Below are positions 36,245 through 47,960 of a stretch of DNA of 64,000 bases, in pieces. Both the position numbers and the translations under genes were made by a program. Source of the DNA: Eutreptiella sp. 'Long Island Sound 2002' (lineage: Eukaryota; Euglenozoa; Euglenophyceae; Eutreptiales; Eutreptiaceae); assembly GCA_964036045.1 (NCBI GenBank), contig OZ038382.1, positions 82,931,918-82,995,917 of the forward strand. Direction: 5' to 3'. The notes under the pieces are model-generated. The model saw only the letters and a list, made by a program, of their open reading frames with translations. It did no database searches and was not told where the DNA came from. The stretch's first letter is position 1. Every line of letters starts with the position of its first letter.

Positions 36245-36876
36245 TCATTTTTCCAATTTAGCTTACAACATTGTTCGCACAGGCTCAATTCATCCCCCGG
36301 TCATCGGAGCGCTGCTGCCGTCATTGGAAGCGCTTTCTCCGACCGGTCTTTAGGGGCCCTCTACCCGACTGCGGTCATAATTTTGCAACCGAAGTTGGAG
36401 GCTGTGCTACCGACGTCAATGGATTCATCAGAAGCATTGCTTCCGACATCGAAAGCGTTTTTGAAGCCCAATTTAGGTGCGCAGGCCCGGTATCAGATGT
36501 ACGACATACCTAAGGATGATCATTGAATGACCCCCCACACAAAACAACTGATTTCTAAAAGAGAACCCAATTTCTCAAGTTGTCCCCCCCCCCTAACACC
36601 CACCAATACCACCATAACCCACATAAAAAGAGCACTATTGCACGTTGCTACGCCACTCCTCAAAGAACAGTTGCCCCCGCCACCATGGCAAGCCGTGGCC
36701 ATTCACAAGGTTGCGATGATGGACCCGACCCAGGAAGCGTCGGGTCCCCCCTCCCCACGGCCCATCCCCCTTGCCCCCCTTACGCCACAGCTCCCGTCCC
36801 GATTAGCCCGGTTAGCCTTCTCCACTCTGCATGCACACACACAAAAACGCACAGCAACACGTTTTGGTTATGGTTT
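36245..36876. other. Left flank of the 2-kb array, no gene supported
   Basis: Single-copy sequence. 36,300-36,480 contains several GGAAGC/GCTTCCGA-type words that also occur on the other side of the array (51,440-51,540). Minus-strand frames here read low-complexity sequence. Confidence 0.4.
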
Positions 36877-37925
36877 GGGCTCCTGTTTGAAAACGGCTTC
36901 AATGTGGGTAGGGAACAAGTCCCCCTGATCCAGCAAATGGGTTAGGGGCGCTGCTAGACGATGCATCAACATCGACGACAACAGGGGATGGGCGCCGGGA
37001 CAAGCTATGTGCAGAGCCCAGGGATATCCTGCGGAACGTTTTTCGCGGACGCACGGCCGGTGCGGCGGCCTCGGGGTCAAAGCTGCTGACTGCGATAGCA
37101 CTGCTAGTGGTGTCACTAGCAGAGGCATCACCCCCACTCCCACTGCCACTCCCACTACCATTCCCGCTCCCAATCCCATTCGCACTATTACTGCCACTGG
37201 CGGAGTCTCCTATGTCCAAATGGGGATCCCTTGTGGGCTCAGACTAATCCGTTAAATCAACCACAATGACACGATGCAGCTTCACTGACAGCACCCTATT
37301 CTTCCTCTTCGTCCTTCTATGTGCTTGGGCCCCTGCCCGGTGCTGGCGGCGGGGCAAAAAGAAGCCCACTAAAACATATGAAAGCGCGGGCCACCCCTGT
37401 ACAATTTCTCACTAGAATGCCACCTATGCACGCCGACCACTACGTTTGGACCCGCAATGTCCACAAAAGCAAAGGACGTCATTGTAGATGGCAAAGGACC
37501 CTAACGGTTGGCAGCGCCAACATCGGCCGCACAATGGGTTCCACGATGACAAGGCATTCTGGCAACGCACTCAAAACACACTGTTCGAACACTGATGCAC
37601 ACCAGATACACCTCCACAAGTGCACTTGTGACCGCTTTTTTTGATGGGTGTGGAATTCTATATATAGCTCATGACTTAGTGCTTCCTTGATGCCATCTTC
37701 AGGAGAGATGGCGGTTAGCGTAGCAAGCATCTTCCCAAGACACAAATCGCGCCCACCGGTGTCATCACTATACTAGATCGGCAAGAATCGCTTAGCAAAG
37801 GAATGCGTAACTTCATGCAAATAAAGCGTGGATGTGGACCCACCTTTTGCATACTCCATAAACTCGGGGATAGGCCAAAACGTGAGGCATAGGGCAAGAC
37901 TACCACATCGCAAAAAGTCAAACAA
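36877..37925 (-). pseudogene. Gene A copy 1, lacking the last exon
   Basis: Minus-strand copy at the left end of the array; the 3' part present in other copies is absent because the array begins here. The Ser/Gly-rich part is intact (DIGDSASGSNSANGIGSGNG; AVRPRKTFRRISLGSAHSLS; RRPSPVVVDVDASSS). A 2-bp difference near 36,958 (GCTGCTAG versus GCTGGGATAG) shifts the frame relative to other copies, giving APNPFAGSGGLVPYPH and a stop. Likely non-functional or a variant C terminus. Confidence 0.45.
37660..37673. promoter_or_regulatory. Palindromic TATA-like element CTATATATAG (first unit; repeated in every unit)
   Basis: TTCTATATATAG is retained in all seven units about 260 bp upstream of the gene B start. 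Because CTATATATAG is palindromic it could act in either direction. It also lies within the presumed gene A coding region, so a promoter role is only a guess. Confidence 0.2.
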
Positions 37926-37930
37926 AGAAA

Positions 37931-38655
37931 ATGAAAAGGGAGCGGGAGAACGCAGTCTTGTGCCACCGGCGCTGCGATTTCCTACGCTTCACGGCAACTG
38001 AAGTAAACCCCTGTGCGAAATTTGCGTCGCAAGAGGTTGCGCTGCTGTTCACTGACCTGCGGAACATCCCCCCACTTGTACTGAGGGGCAACAACCTATA
38101 TATGGATGCAGCGCACAAGCATCATCTGATGTGAGTATGCACCCCACTATGCCACAAAGATACATGATGCCTCCCTTCATATTGTGGAGTGTCTCCTTAC
38201 TCACAAATGCGTGAGCCAAACCTTGAACACCATTGAACAATGTGCGCACTACCTAGAGCAGTTGCAGCTCAAATTGAAAGAGACTACGGACGCCCCCATG
38301 CCGGTATCACACACACTTAACACAATACCTCCCCAAATGGTGGCGTTCGGCAGTAAAAAAGCAATGTTGCACCCGGACACTACCATTACACGCGCAGCCC
38401 ACCAACTGCACAGAAACACGAAAAGGTGTTTTCTGAAATGTATTCAATTCCTATGCACATCTCTGTAGGACCCATTGGTCACAGACGTTTTTCAATATCT
38501 CCTTGCAGGTCAATAGAGAGGCACATGGCAGAACATGCGCCCTTGCTGTAAAATGTGAATGCCCCTCTTCAATCAGACACACTGTCCCGTTTACGTTTCC
38601 CGCCCCGAGGTTTGTACCCATCTTCATAGACACTAGGGGAAAAAAAACAGCTTAG
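37931..38655 (+). CDS. Gene B copy 1: three-exon gene, 198-aa protein of unknown family
   Basis: Exon 1 37,931-38,130 starts at ATG (MKRERENAVLCHRRCDFLRF; EVALLFTDLRNIPPLVLRGN) and ends at the strong donor AT|GTGAGT. Intron 1 is 38,131-38,215 (85 nt, acceptor GCGTGAG). Exon 2 is 38,216-38,425 (QTLNTIEQCAHYLEQLQLKL; KKAMLHPDTTITRAAHQLHR). Intron 2 is 38,426-38,468 (43 nt, GTGTTTTC...CTCTGTAG). Exon 3 is 38,469-38,655 (THWSQTFFNISLQVNREAHG; VPFTFPAPRFVPIFIDTRGK, then KTA) to TAG. Phases match at both junctions and the spliced length is 597 nt. After the TAG the frame stays open and protein-like for 38 more codons (GWGFLATQRH; NIWASKARLWVRRSKEDK) to TGA at 38,770-38,772, so the TAG may be read through. 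Exon 2 predicts helices. I do not recognise the fold. Confidence 0.72.
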
Positions 38656-39931
38656 GGGTGGGGTTTCCTTGCGACCCAACGCCACATACCAACCACTACC
38701 CCACGGGAGGGCGCCAACATTTGGGCCAGCAAGGCGCGGTTGTGGGTGCGACGGTCAAAAGAGGATAAATGATGCACCATCGAGAAAACAATCGCGCACC
38801 AATCAAGACAATGCATCCCCCAAAAATCAGAGTAGGTTTTCTTCCAATGAAAACACCAGTCTCGACCATGCCCCGGGTTTGGGCTCCTGTTTGAAAACGG
38901 CTTCAATGTGGGTAGGGAACAAGTCCCCCTGACCCAGCAAATGGGTTAGGGGCGCTGGGATAGACGATGCATCAACATCGACGACAACAGGGGATGGGCG
39001 CCAGGACAAGCTATGTACAAAGCCCAAGGATATCCTTCGGAACGTTTTTCGCGGACGCACGGCCGGTGCGGCGGCCTCGGGGTCAAAGCTGCTGACTGCG
39101 ATAGCACTGCTAGTGGTGTCACTAGCAGAGGCATCACCCCCACTCCCACCGCCACTCCCACTACCATTCCGGCTCCCAATCCCATTCGCACTTTTACTGC
39201 CACTGGCGGAGTCTCCTATGTCCGAATGGGGATCCCTTGTGGGCTCAGACTAATCCGTTAAATCAACCACAATGACACGATGCAGCTTCACTGAAGGCAC
39301 CCTATTCTTCCTCTTCGTCCTTCTATGTGCTTGGGCCTCTGCCCGGTGCTGGCGGCGGGGCAAAAAGAAGCCCACTAAAACATATGAAAGCGTGGGCCAC
39401 CCCTGTACAATTTCTCACTAGAATGCCACCTATGCACGCCGACCACTACGTTTGAGCCCGCAATGTCCACAAAAGCAAAGGACGTCATTGTAGATGGCAA
39501 AGGACCCTAACGGTTGGCAGCGCCAACATCGGCCGCACAATGGGTTCCACGATGACAAGGCATTCTGGCAACGCACTCAAAACACAGTGTTCGAACACTG
39601 ATGCACACCAGATATACCTCCACAAGTGCACTTGTGTCCGCTTTTTTTGATGGGTGTGGAATTCTATATATAGGTCATGACTTAGTGCTTCCTTGATGCC
39701 ATCTTCAGGAGAGATGGCGGTTAGCGTAGCAAGCATCTTCCCAAGACACAAATCGCGCTCGCCGGTGTCATCACTATACTAGATCGGCAAGTATCGCTTA
39801 GCAAAGGAATGCGTAACTTCATGCAAATAAAGCGTGGATGTGGACCCACCTTTTGCATACCCCATAAACTCAAGGATAGGCCAAAACGTGAGGCATAGGG
39901 CAAGACTGCCACATCGCAAAAAGTCAAACGA
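38652..39931 (-). CDS. Gene A copy 2: Ser/Gly-rich protein with SIM-like motif, multi-part gene
   Basis: Parts in 5'-3' order. (a) 39,930-39,690: LALCLTFWPILEFMEYAK-type segment in copy 4, then LYLHEVTHSFAKRYLPI, a TAG (39,781-39,779) and MLATLTAISPEDGIKEALSH. (b) About 39,650-39,419 in another frame: ADTSALVEVYLVCISVRTLC, FECVARMPCHRGTHC, a TAG (39,509-39,507), then SFAFVDIA. (c) A possible 44-nt intron, 39,418-39,375 (GTGAGA...TTTTAG). (d) 39,374-38,840, one frame: RRTKRKNR, VKLHRVIVVDLTD, a TAG (39,252-39,250), SEPTRDPHSDIGDSASGS, a Ser/Gly region, RPRKTFRRISLG, PAPLTHLLGQGDLFPTHIEA. (e) About 38,880-38,652: GRDWCFHWKKTYSDFWGMHC, HNRALLAQMLAPSRGVVVGM, ending TAA. VIVVDLTD resembles a SUMO-interaction motif. 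Exon limits are uncertain; family unknown. Confidence 0.5.
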
Positions 39932-39936
39932 AGAAA

Positions 39937-40661
39937 ATGAAAAGGGAGCGGGAGAACGCAGTCTTGTGCCACCGGCGCTGCGATTTCCTACGCTTCACGG
40001 CAACTGAAGTAAACCCCTGTGCGAAATTTGCGTCGCAAGAGGTTGCGCTGCTGTTCACTGACCTGCGGAACATCCCCCCACTTGTACTGAGGGGCAACAA
40101 CCTATATATGGATGCAGCGCACAAGCATCATCTGATGTGAGTATGCATCTCACTATGCCACAAAGATACATGATGCCTCCCTTCATATTGTGGAGTGTCT
40201 CCTTACTCACAAATGCGTGAGCCAAACCTTGAACACCATTGAACAATGTGCGCACTACCTAGAGCAGTTGCAGCTCAAATTGAAAGAGACTACGGACGCC
40301 CCCATGCCGGTATCACACACACTTAACACAATACCTCCCCAAATGGTGGCGTGCGGCGGTAAAAAAGCAATGTTGCACCCGGACACTACCATTACACGCG
40401 CAGCCCACCAACTGCACAGAAACACGAAAAGGTGTTTTCTTAAATGTATTCAATTCCTATGCACATCTCTGTAGGACCCATTGGTCACGGACGTTTTTCA
40501 ATATCTCCTTGCAGGTCAATAGAGAGGCACATGGCAGAACATGCGCCCCTGCTGTAAAATGTGAATGCCCCTCTTCAATCAGACACACTGTCCCGTTTAC
40601 GTTTCCCGCCCTGAGGTTTGTACCCATCTTCATAGACACTAGGGGAAAAAAAACAGCTTAG
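39937..40661 (+). CDS. Gene B copy 2
   Basis: Same three-exon structure as copy 1, with exon 1 identical to it. Differences include AFGSKK to ACGGKK in exon 2 and changes inside both introns. TAG at 40,659-40,661; the continued frame reaches TGA at 40,776-40,778. Confidence 0.7.
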
Positions 40662-41937
40662 GGGTGGGGTTTCCTTGCGACCCACCGCCACATACCAACC
40701 ACTACCCCACGGGAGGGCGCCAACATTTGGGCCAGCAAGGCGCGGTTGTGGGTGCGACGGTCAAAAGAGGATAAATGATGCACCATCGAGAAAACAATCG
40801 CGCACCAATCAAGACAATGCATCCCCAAAAAATCAGAGTAGGTTTTCTTCCAATGAAAACACCAGTCTCGACCATGCCCCGGGTTTGGGCTCCTGTTTGA
40901 AAACGGCTTCAATGTGGGTAGGGAACAAGTCCCCCTGACTTAGCAAATGGGTTAGGGGCGCTGGGATAGACGATGCATCAACATCGACGACAACAGGGGA
41001 TGGGCGCCAGGACAAGCTATGTACAAAGCCCAAGGATATCCTTCGGAACGTTTTTCGCGGACGCACGGCCGGTGCGGCGGCCTCGGGGTCAAAGCTGCTG
41101 ACTGCGATAGCACTGCTAGTGGTGTCACTAGCAGAGGCATCACCCCCACTCCCACTGCCACTCCCACTACCATTCCGGCTCCCAATCCCATTCGCACTAT
41201 TACTGCCACTGGCGGAGTCTCCTATGTCCGAATGGGGATCCCTTGTGGGCTCAGACTAATCCGTTAAATCAACCACAATGACACGATGCAGCTTCACTGA
41301 AGGCACCCTATTCTTCCTCTTCGTCCTTCTATGTGCTTGGGCCTCTGCCCGGTGCTGGCGGCGGGGCAAAAAGAAGCCCACTAAAACAAATGAAAGCGTG
41401 GGCCACCCCTGTACAATTTCTCACTAGAATGCCACCTATGCACGCCGACCACTACGTTTGGACCCGCAATGTCGACAAAAGCAAAGGACGTCATTGTAGA
41501 TGGCAAAGGACCCTAACGGTTGGCAGCGCCAACATCGGCCGCACAATGGGTTCCACGATGACAAAGCATTCTGGCAACGCACTCAAAACACACTGTTCGA
41601 ACACTGATGCACACAAGATACACCTCCACAAGTGCACTTGTGTCCGCTTTTTTTGATGGGTGTGGAATTCTATATATAGGTGATGACTTAGTGCTTCCTT
41701 GATGCCATCTTCAAGAGAGATGGCGGTTAGCGTAGCAAGCATCTTCCCAAGACACAAATCGCGCCCACCGGTGTCATCACTATACTAGATCGGCAAGTAT
41801 CGCTTAGCAAAGGAATGCGTAACTTCATGCAAATAAAGCGTGGATGTGGACCCACCTTTTGCATACTCCATAAACTCAAGGATAGGCCAAAACGTGAGGC
41901 ATAGGGCAAGACTACCACATCGCAAAAAGTCAAACGA
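40658..41937 (-). CDS. Gene A copy 3
   Basis: Same arrangement as copy 2; the Ser/Gly region keeps SGSNSANGIGSRNGSGSGSG. In part (b) CTG/CTT and GTA/GTG differences are synonymous in the frame reading VEVYLVCI, which supports that frame. The TAGs corresponding to copy 2 are kept. Confidence 0.47.
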
Positions 41938-41942
41938 AGAAA

Positions 41943-42667
41943 ATGAAAAGGGAGCGGGAGAACGCAGTCTTGTGCCACCGGCGCTGCGATTTCCTACGCT
42001 TCACGGCAACTGAAGTAAACCCCTGTGCGAAATTTGCGTCGCAAGAGGTTGCGCTGCTGTTCACTGACCTGCGGAACATCCCCCCACTTGTACTGAGGGG
42101 CAACAACCTATATATGGATGCAGCGCACAAGCATCATCTGATGTGAGTATGCACCCCACTATGCCACAAAGATACATGATGCCTCCCTTCATATTGTGGA
42201 GTGACTCCTTACTCACAAATGCGTGAGCCAAACCTTGAACACCATTGAACAATGTGCGCACTACCTAGAGCAGTTGCAGCTCAAATTGAAAGAGACTACG
42301 GACGCCCCCATGCCGGTATCACACACACTTAACACAATACCTCCCCAAATGGTGGCGTGCGGCGGTAAAAAAGCAATGTTGCACCCGGACACTACCATTA
42401 CACGCGCAGCCCACCAACTGCACAGAAACACGAAAAGGTGTTTTCTTAAATGTATTCAATTCCTATGCACATCTCTGTAGGACCCATTGGTCACAGACGT
42501 TTTTCAATATCTCCTTGCAGGTCAATAGAGAGGCACATGACAGAACATGCGCCCCTGCTGTAAAATGTGAATGCCCCTCTTCAATCAGACACACTGTCCC
42601 GTTTACGTTTCCCGCCCCGAGGTTTGTACCCATCTTCATAGACACTAGGGGAAAAAAAACAGCTTAG
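41943..42667 (+). CDS. Gene B copy 3
   Basis: Same exon structure. Exon 1 is identical to copy 1; intron 1 has GAGTGACTCC for GAGTGTCTCC. TAG at 42,665-42,667 and continued frame to TGA at 42,782-42,784. Confidence 0.7.
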
Positions 42668-43943
42668 GGGTGGGGTTTCCTTGCGACCCACCGCCACACA
42701 CCAACCACTACCCCACGGGAGGGCGCCAACATTTGGGCCAGCAAGGCGCGGTTGTGGGTGCGACGGTCAAAAGAGGATAAATGATGCACCATCGAGAAAA
42801 CAATCGCGCACCAATCAAGACAATGCATCCCCAAAAAAAAAGAGTAGGTTTTCTTCCAATGAAAACACCAGTCTCGACCATGCCCCGGGTTTGGGCTCCT
42901 GTTCGAAAACGGCTTCAATGTGGGTAGGGAACAAGTCCCCCTGACTCCGCAAATGGGTTAGGGGCGCTGGGATAGACGATGCATCAACATCGACGACAAC
43001 AGGGGATGGGCGCCAGGACAAGCTATGTACAGAGCCCAAGGATATCCTTCGGAACGTTTTTCGCGGACGCACGGCCGGTGCGGCGGCCTCGGGGTCAAAG
43101 CTGCTGACTGCGATAGCACTGCTAGTGGTGTCACTAGCAGAGGCATCACCCCCACTCCCACTGCCACTCCCACTACCATTCCGGCTCCCAATCCCATTCG
43201 CACTATTACTGCCACTGGCGGAGTCTCCTATGTCCGAATGGGGATCCCTTGTGGGCTGAGACTAATCCGTTAAATCAACCACAATGACACGATGCAGCTT
43301 CACTGAAGGCACCCTATTCTTCCTCTTCGTCCTTCTATGTGCTTGGGCCTCTGCCCGGTGCTGGCGGCGGGGCAAAAAGAAGCCCACTAAAACAAATGAA
43401 AGTGTGGGCCACCCCTGTACAATTTCTCACTAGAATGCCACCTATGCACGCCGACCACTACGTTTGGACCCGCAATGTCCACAAAAGCAAAGGACGTCGT
43501 TGTAGATGGCAAAGGACCCTAACGGTTGGCAGCGCCAACATCGGCCGCACAATGGGTTCCACGATGACAAAGCATTCTGGCAACGCACTCAAAACACACT
43601 GTTCGAACACTGATGCACACCAGATATACCTCCACAAGTGCACTTGTGTCCGCTTTTTTTGATGGGTGTGGATTTCTATATATAGGTCATGACTTAGTGC
43701 TTCCTTGATGCCATCTTCAAGAGAAATGGCGGTTAGCGTAGCAAGCATCTTCCCAAGACACAAATCGCGCCCACCGGTGTCATCACTATACTGGATCGGC
43801 AAGTATCGCTTAGCAAAGGAATGCGTAACTTCATGCAAATAAAGCGTGGATGTGGACCCACCTTTTGCATACTCCATAAACTCAAGGATAGGCCAAAACG
43901 TGAGGCATAGGGCAAGACTGCCACATCGCAAAAAGTCAAACGA
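42664..43943 (-). CDS. Gene A copy 4, with CAG at one TAG position
   Basis: Same arrangement. Uniquely, codon 43,793-43,791 is CAG (Gln) where the other six copies have TAG, so part (a) reads without break for 157 codons (MEYAKGGSTSTLYLHEVTHS; RYLPIQYSDDTGGRDLCLGK). The other two conserved TAGs remain. In part (b) the ATG of other copies (39,488 in copy 2) is ACG, so that ATG is not a conserved start. Confidence 0.5.
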
Positions 43944-43948
43944 AGAAA

Positions 43949-44673
43949 ATGAAAAGGGAGCGGGAGAACGCAGTCTTGTGCCACCGGCACTGCGATTTCC
44001 TACGCTTCACGGCAACTGAAGTAAACCCCTGTGCGAAATTTGCGTCGCAAGAGGTTGCGCTGCTGTTCACTGACCTGCGGAACATCCCCCCACTTGTACT
44101 GAGGGGCAACAACCTATATATGGATGCAGCGCACAAGCATCATCTCATGTGAGTATGCACCCCACTATGCCACAAAGATACATGATGCCTCCCTTCATAT
44201 TGTGGAGTGACTCCTTACTCACAAATGCGTGAGCCAAACCTTGAACACCATTGAACAATGTGCGCACTACCTAGAGCAGTTGCAGCTCAAATTGAAAGAG
44301 ACTACGGACGCCCCCATGCCGGTATCACACACACTTAACACAATACCTCCCCAAATGGTGGCGTGCGGCGGTAAAAAAGCAATGTTGCACCCGGACACTA
44401 CCATTACACGCGCAGCCCACCAACTGCACAGAAACACGAAAAGGTGTTTTCTGAAATGTATTCAATTCCTATGCACATCTCTGTAGGACCCATTGGTCAC
44501 AGACGTTTTTCAATATCTCCTTGCAGGTCAATAGAGAGGCACATGACAGAACATGCGCCCCTGCTGTAAAATGTGAATGCCCCTCTTCAATCAGACACAC
44601 TGTCCCGTTTACGTTTCCCGCCCCGAGGTTTGTACCCATCTTCATAGACACTAGGGGAAAAAAAACAGCTTAG
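43949..44673 (+). CDS. Gene B copy 4
   Basis: Same exon structure. Exon 1 has CHRHCDF for CHRRCDF and CTCAT before the donor. TAG at 44,671-44,673; continued frame to TGA at 44,788-44,790. Confidence 0.7.
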
Positions 44674-45949
44674 GGGTGGGGTTTCCTTGCGACCCACCGC
44701 CACACACCAACCACTACCCCACGGGAGGGCGCCAACATTTGGGCCAGCAAGGCGCGGTTGTGGGTGCGACGGTCAAAAGAGGATAAATGATGCACCATCG
44801 AGAAAACAATCGCGCACCAATCAAGACAATGCATCCCCAAAAAAAAAGAGTAGGTTTTCTTCCAATGAAAACACCAGTCTCGACCATGCCCCGGGTTTGG
44901 GCTCCTGTTCGAAAACGGCTTCAATGTGGGTAGGGAACAAGTCCCCCTGACTCCGCAAATGGGTTAGGGGCGCTGGGATAGACGATGCATCAACATCGAC
45001 GACAACAGGGGATGGGCGCCAGGACAAGCTATGTGCAGAGCCCAAGGATATCCTTCGGAACGTTTTTCGCGGACGCACGGCCGGTGCGGCGGCCTCGGGG
45101 TCAAAGCTGCTGACTGCGATAGCACTGCTAGTGGTGTCACTAGCAGAGGCATCACCCCCACTCCCACTGCCACTCCCACTACCATTCCGGCTCCCAATCC
45201 CATTCGCACTATTACTGCCACTGGCGGAGTCTCCTATGTCCGAATGGGGATCCCTTGTGGGCTGAGACTAATCCGTTAAATCAACCACAATGACACGATG
45301 CAGCTTCACTGAAGGCACCCTATTCTTCCTCTTCGTCCTTCTATGTGCTTGGGCCTCTGCCCGGTGCTGGCGGCGGGGCAAAAAGAAGCCCACTAAAACA
45401 AATGAAAGTGTGGGCCACCCCCGTACAATTTCTCACTAGAATGCCACCTATGCACGCCGACCACTACGTTTGGACCCGCAATGTCCACAAAAGCAAAGGA
45501 CGTCGTTGTAGATGGCAAAGGACCCTAACGGTTGGCAGCGCCAACATCGGCCGCACAATGGGTTCCACGATGACAAAGCATTCTGGCAACGCACTCAAAA
45601 CACACTGTTCGAACACTGATGCACACCAGATATACCTCCACAAGTGCACTTGTGTCCGCTTTTTTTGATGGGTGTGGAATTCTATATATAGGTCATGACT
45701 TAGTGCTTCCTTGATGCCATCTTCAAGAGAAATGGCGGTTAGCGTAGCAAGCATCTTCCCAAGACACAAATCGCGCCCACCGGTGTCATCACTATACTAG
45801 ATCGGCAAGTATCGCTTAGCAAAGGAATGCGTAACTTCATGCAAATAAAGCGTGGATGTGGACCCACCTTTTGCATACTCCATAAACTCAAGGATAGGCC
45901 AAAACGTGAGGCATAGGGCAAGACTGCCACATCGCAAAAAGTCAAACGA
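44670..45949 (-). CDS. Gene A copy 5
   Basis: Nearly identical to copy 4, including the A9 run near 44,840 and ACG in part (b), but with TAG at the position where copy 4 has CAG. Confidence 0.47.
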
Positions 45950-45954
45950 AGAAA

Positions 45955-46679
45955 ATGAAAAGGGAGCGGGAGAACGCAGTCTTGTGCCACCGGCGCTGCG
46001 ATTTCCTACGCTTCACGGCAACTGAAGTAAACCCCTGTGCGAAATTTGCGTCGCAAGAGGTTGCGCTGCTGTTCACTGACCTGCGGAACATCCCCCCACT
46101 TGTACTGAGGGGCAACAACCTATATATGGATGCAGCGCACAAGCATCATCTGATGTGAGTATGCACCCCACTATGCCACAAATATAAATGATGCCTCCCT
46201 TCATATTGTGGAGTGTCTCCTTACTCACAAATGCGTGAGCCAAACCTTGAACACCATTGAACAATGTGCGCACTACCTAGAGCAGTTGCGGCTCGAATTG
46301 AAAGAGACTACGGACGCCCCCATGCCGGTATCACACACACTTAACACAATACCTCCCCAAATGGTGGCGTTCGGCGGTAAAAAAGCAATGTTGCACCCGG
46401 ACACTACCATTACACGCGCAGCCCACCAACTGCACAGAAACACGAAAAGGTGTCTTCTGAAATGTATTCAATTCCTATGCACATCTCTGTAGGACCCATT
46501 GGTCACAGACGTTTTTCAATATCTCCTTGCAGGTCAATAGAGAGGCACATGGCAGAACATGCACCCCTGCTGTAAAATGTGAATGCCCCTCTTCAATCGG
46601 ACACACTGTCCCGTTTACGTTTCCCGCCCCGAGGTTTGTACCCATCTTCATAGACACTAGGGGAAAAAAAACAGCTTAG
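45955..46679 (+). CDS. Gene B copy 5
   Basis: Same exon structure. Exon 2 reads EQLRLELKETT. TAG at 46,677-46,679; continued frame to TGA at 46,794-46,796. Confidence 0.7.
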
Positions 46680-47955
46680 GGGTGGGGTTTCGTTGCAACC
46701 CAACGCCACACACCAACCACTACCCCACGGAAGGGCGCCAACATTTGGGCCAGCAAGGCGCGGTTGTGGGTGCGACGGTCAAAAGAGGATAAATGATGCA
46801 CCATCGAGAAAACAATCGCGCACCAATCAAGACAATGCATCCCCCAAAAATCTGAGTAGGTTTTCTTCCAATGAAAACACCAGTCTCGACCATGCCCCGG
46901 GTATGGGCTCCTGTTTGAAAACGGCTTCAATGTGGGTAGGGAACAAGTCCCCCTGACTCAGCAAATGGGTTAGGGGCGCTGGGATAGACGATGCATCAAC
47001 ATCGACGACAACAGGGGATGGGCGCCGGGACAAGCTATGTACATAGCCCAAGGATATCCTTCGGAACGTTTTTCGCAGACGCACGGCCGGTGCGGCGGCC
47101 TCGGGGTCAAAGCTGCTGACTGCGATAGCACTGCTAGTGGTGTCACTAGCAGAGGCATCACCCCCACTCCCACCCCCACTCCCACTACCATTCCCGCTGC
47201 CAATCCCATTCGCACTATTACGGCCACTGGCGGAGTCTCCTATGTCCGAATGGGGATCCCTTGTGGGCTCAGACTAATCCGTTAAATCAACCACAATGAC
47301 ACGATGCAGCTTCACTGACAGCACCCTATTCTTCCTCTTCGTCCTTCTATGTGCTTGGGCCCCTGCCCGGTGCTGGCGGCGGGGCAAAAAGAAGCCCACT
47401 AAAACATATGAAAGCGCGGGCCACCCCTGTACAATTTCTCACTAGAATGCCACCTATGCACGCCGACCACTACGTTTGGACCCGCAATGTCCAGAAAAGC
47501 AAAGGACGTCATTGTAGATGGCAAAGGACCCTAACCGTTGGCAGCGCCAACATCGGCCGCACAATGGGTTCCACGATGACAAGGCATTCTGGCAACGCAC
47601 TCAAAACACACTGTTTGAACGCTGATGCACACCAGATATACCTCCACAAGTGCACTTGTGACCGCTTTTTTTGATGGGTGTGGAATTCTATATATAGCTC
47701 ATGACTTAGTGCTTCCTTGATGCCATCTTCAGGAGAGATGGCGGTTAGCGTAGCAAGCATCTTCCCAAGACACAAATCGCGCTCGCCGGTGTCATCACTA
47801 TACTAGATCGGCAAGTATCGCTTAGCAAAGGAATGCGTAACTTCATGCAAATAAAGCGTGGATGTGGACCCACCTTTTGCATACTCCATAAACTCTAGGA
47901 TAGGCCAAAACGTGAGGCATAGGGCAAGACTACCACATCGCAAAAAGTCAAACGA
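46676..47955 (-). CDS. Gene A copy 6
   Basis: Same arrangement. It shares variants with copies 1 and 7 rather than 2-5. In the segment upstream of part (a) the codon CTT is CTA (synonymous in the PILEFMEYAK frame). All three TAG positions kept. Confidence 0.46.
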
Positions 47956-47960
47956 GGAAA

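Noticed and set aside
37321-37644. 107-codon plus-strand frame in each 2-kb unit
   Set aside because: It lies antisense to gene A segments whose unit-to-unit differences are partly synonymous on the minus strand (VEVYLVCI frame); no supporting splice sites on the plus strand.
39486-39488. ATG as the start of gene A part (b)
   Set aside because: It is ACG in copies 4 and 5 and GTG in copy 7, so it is not a conserved start codon.
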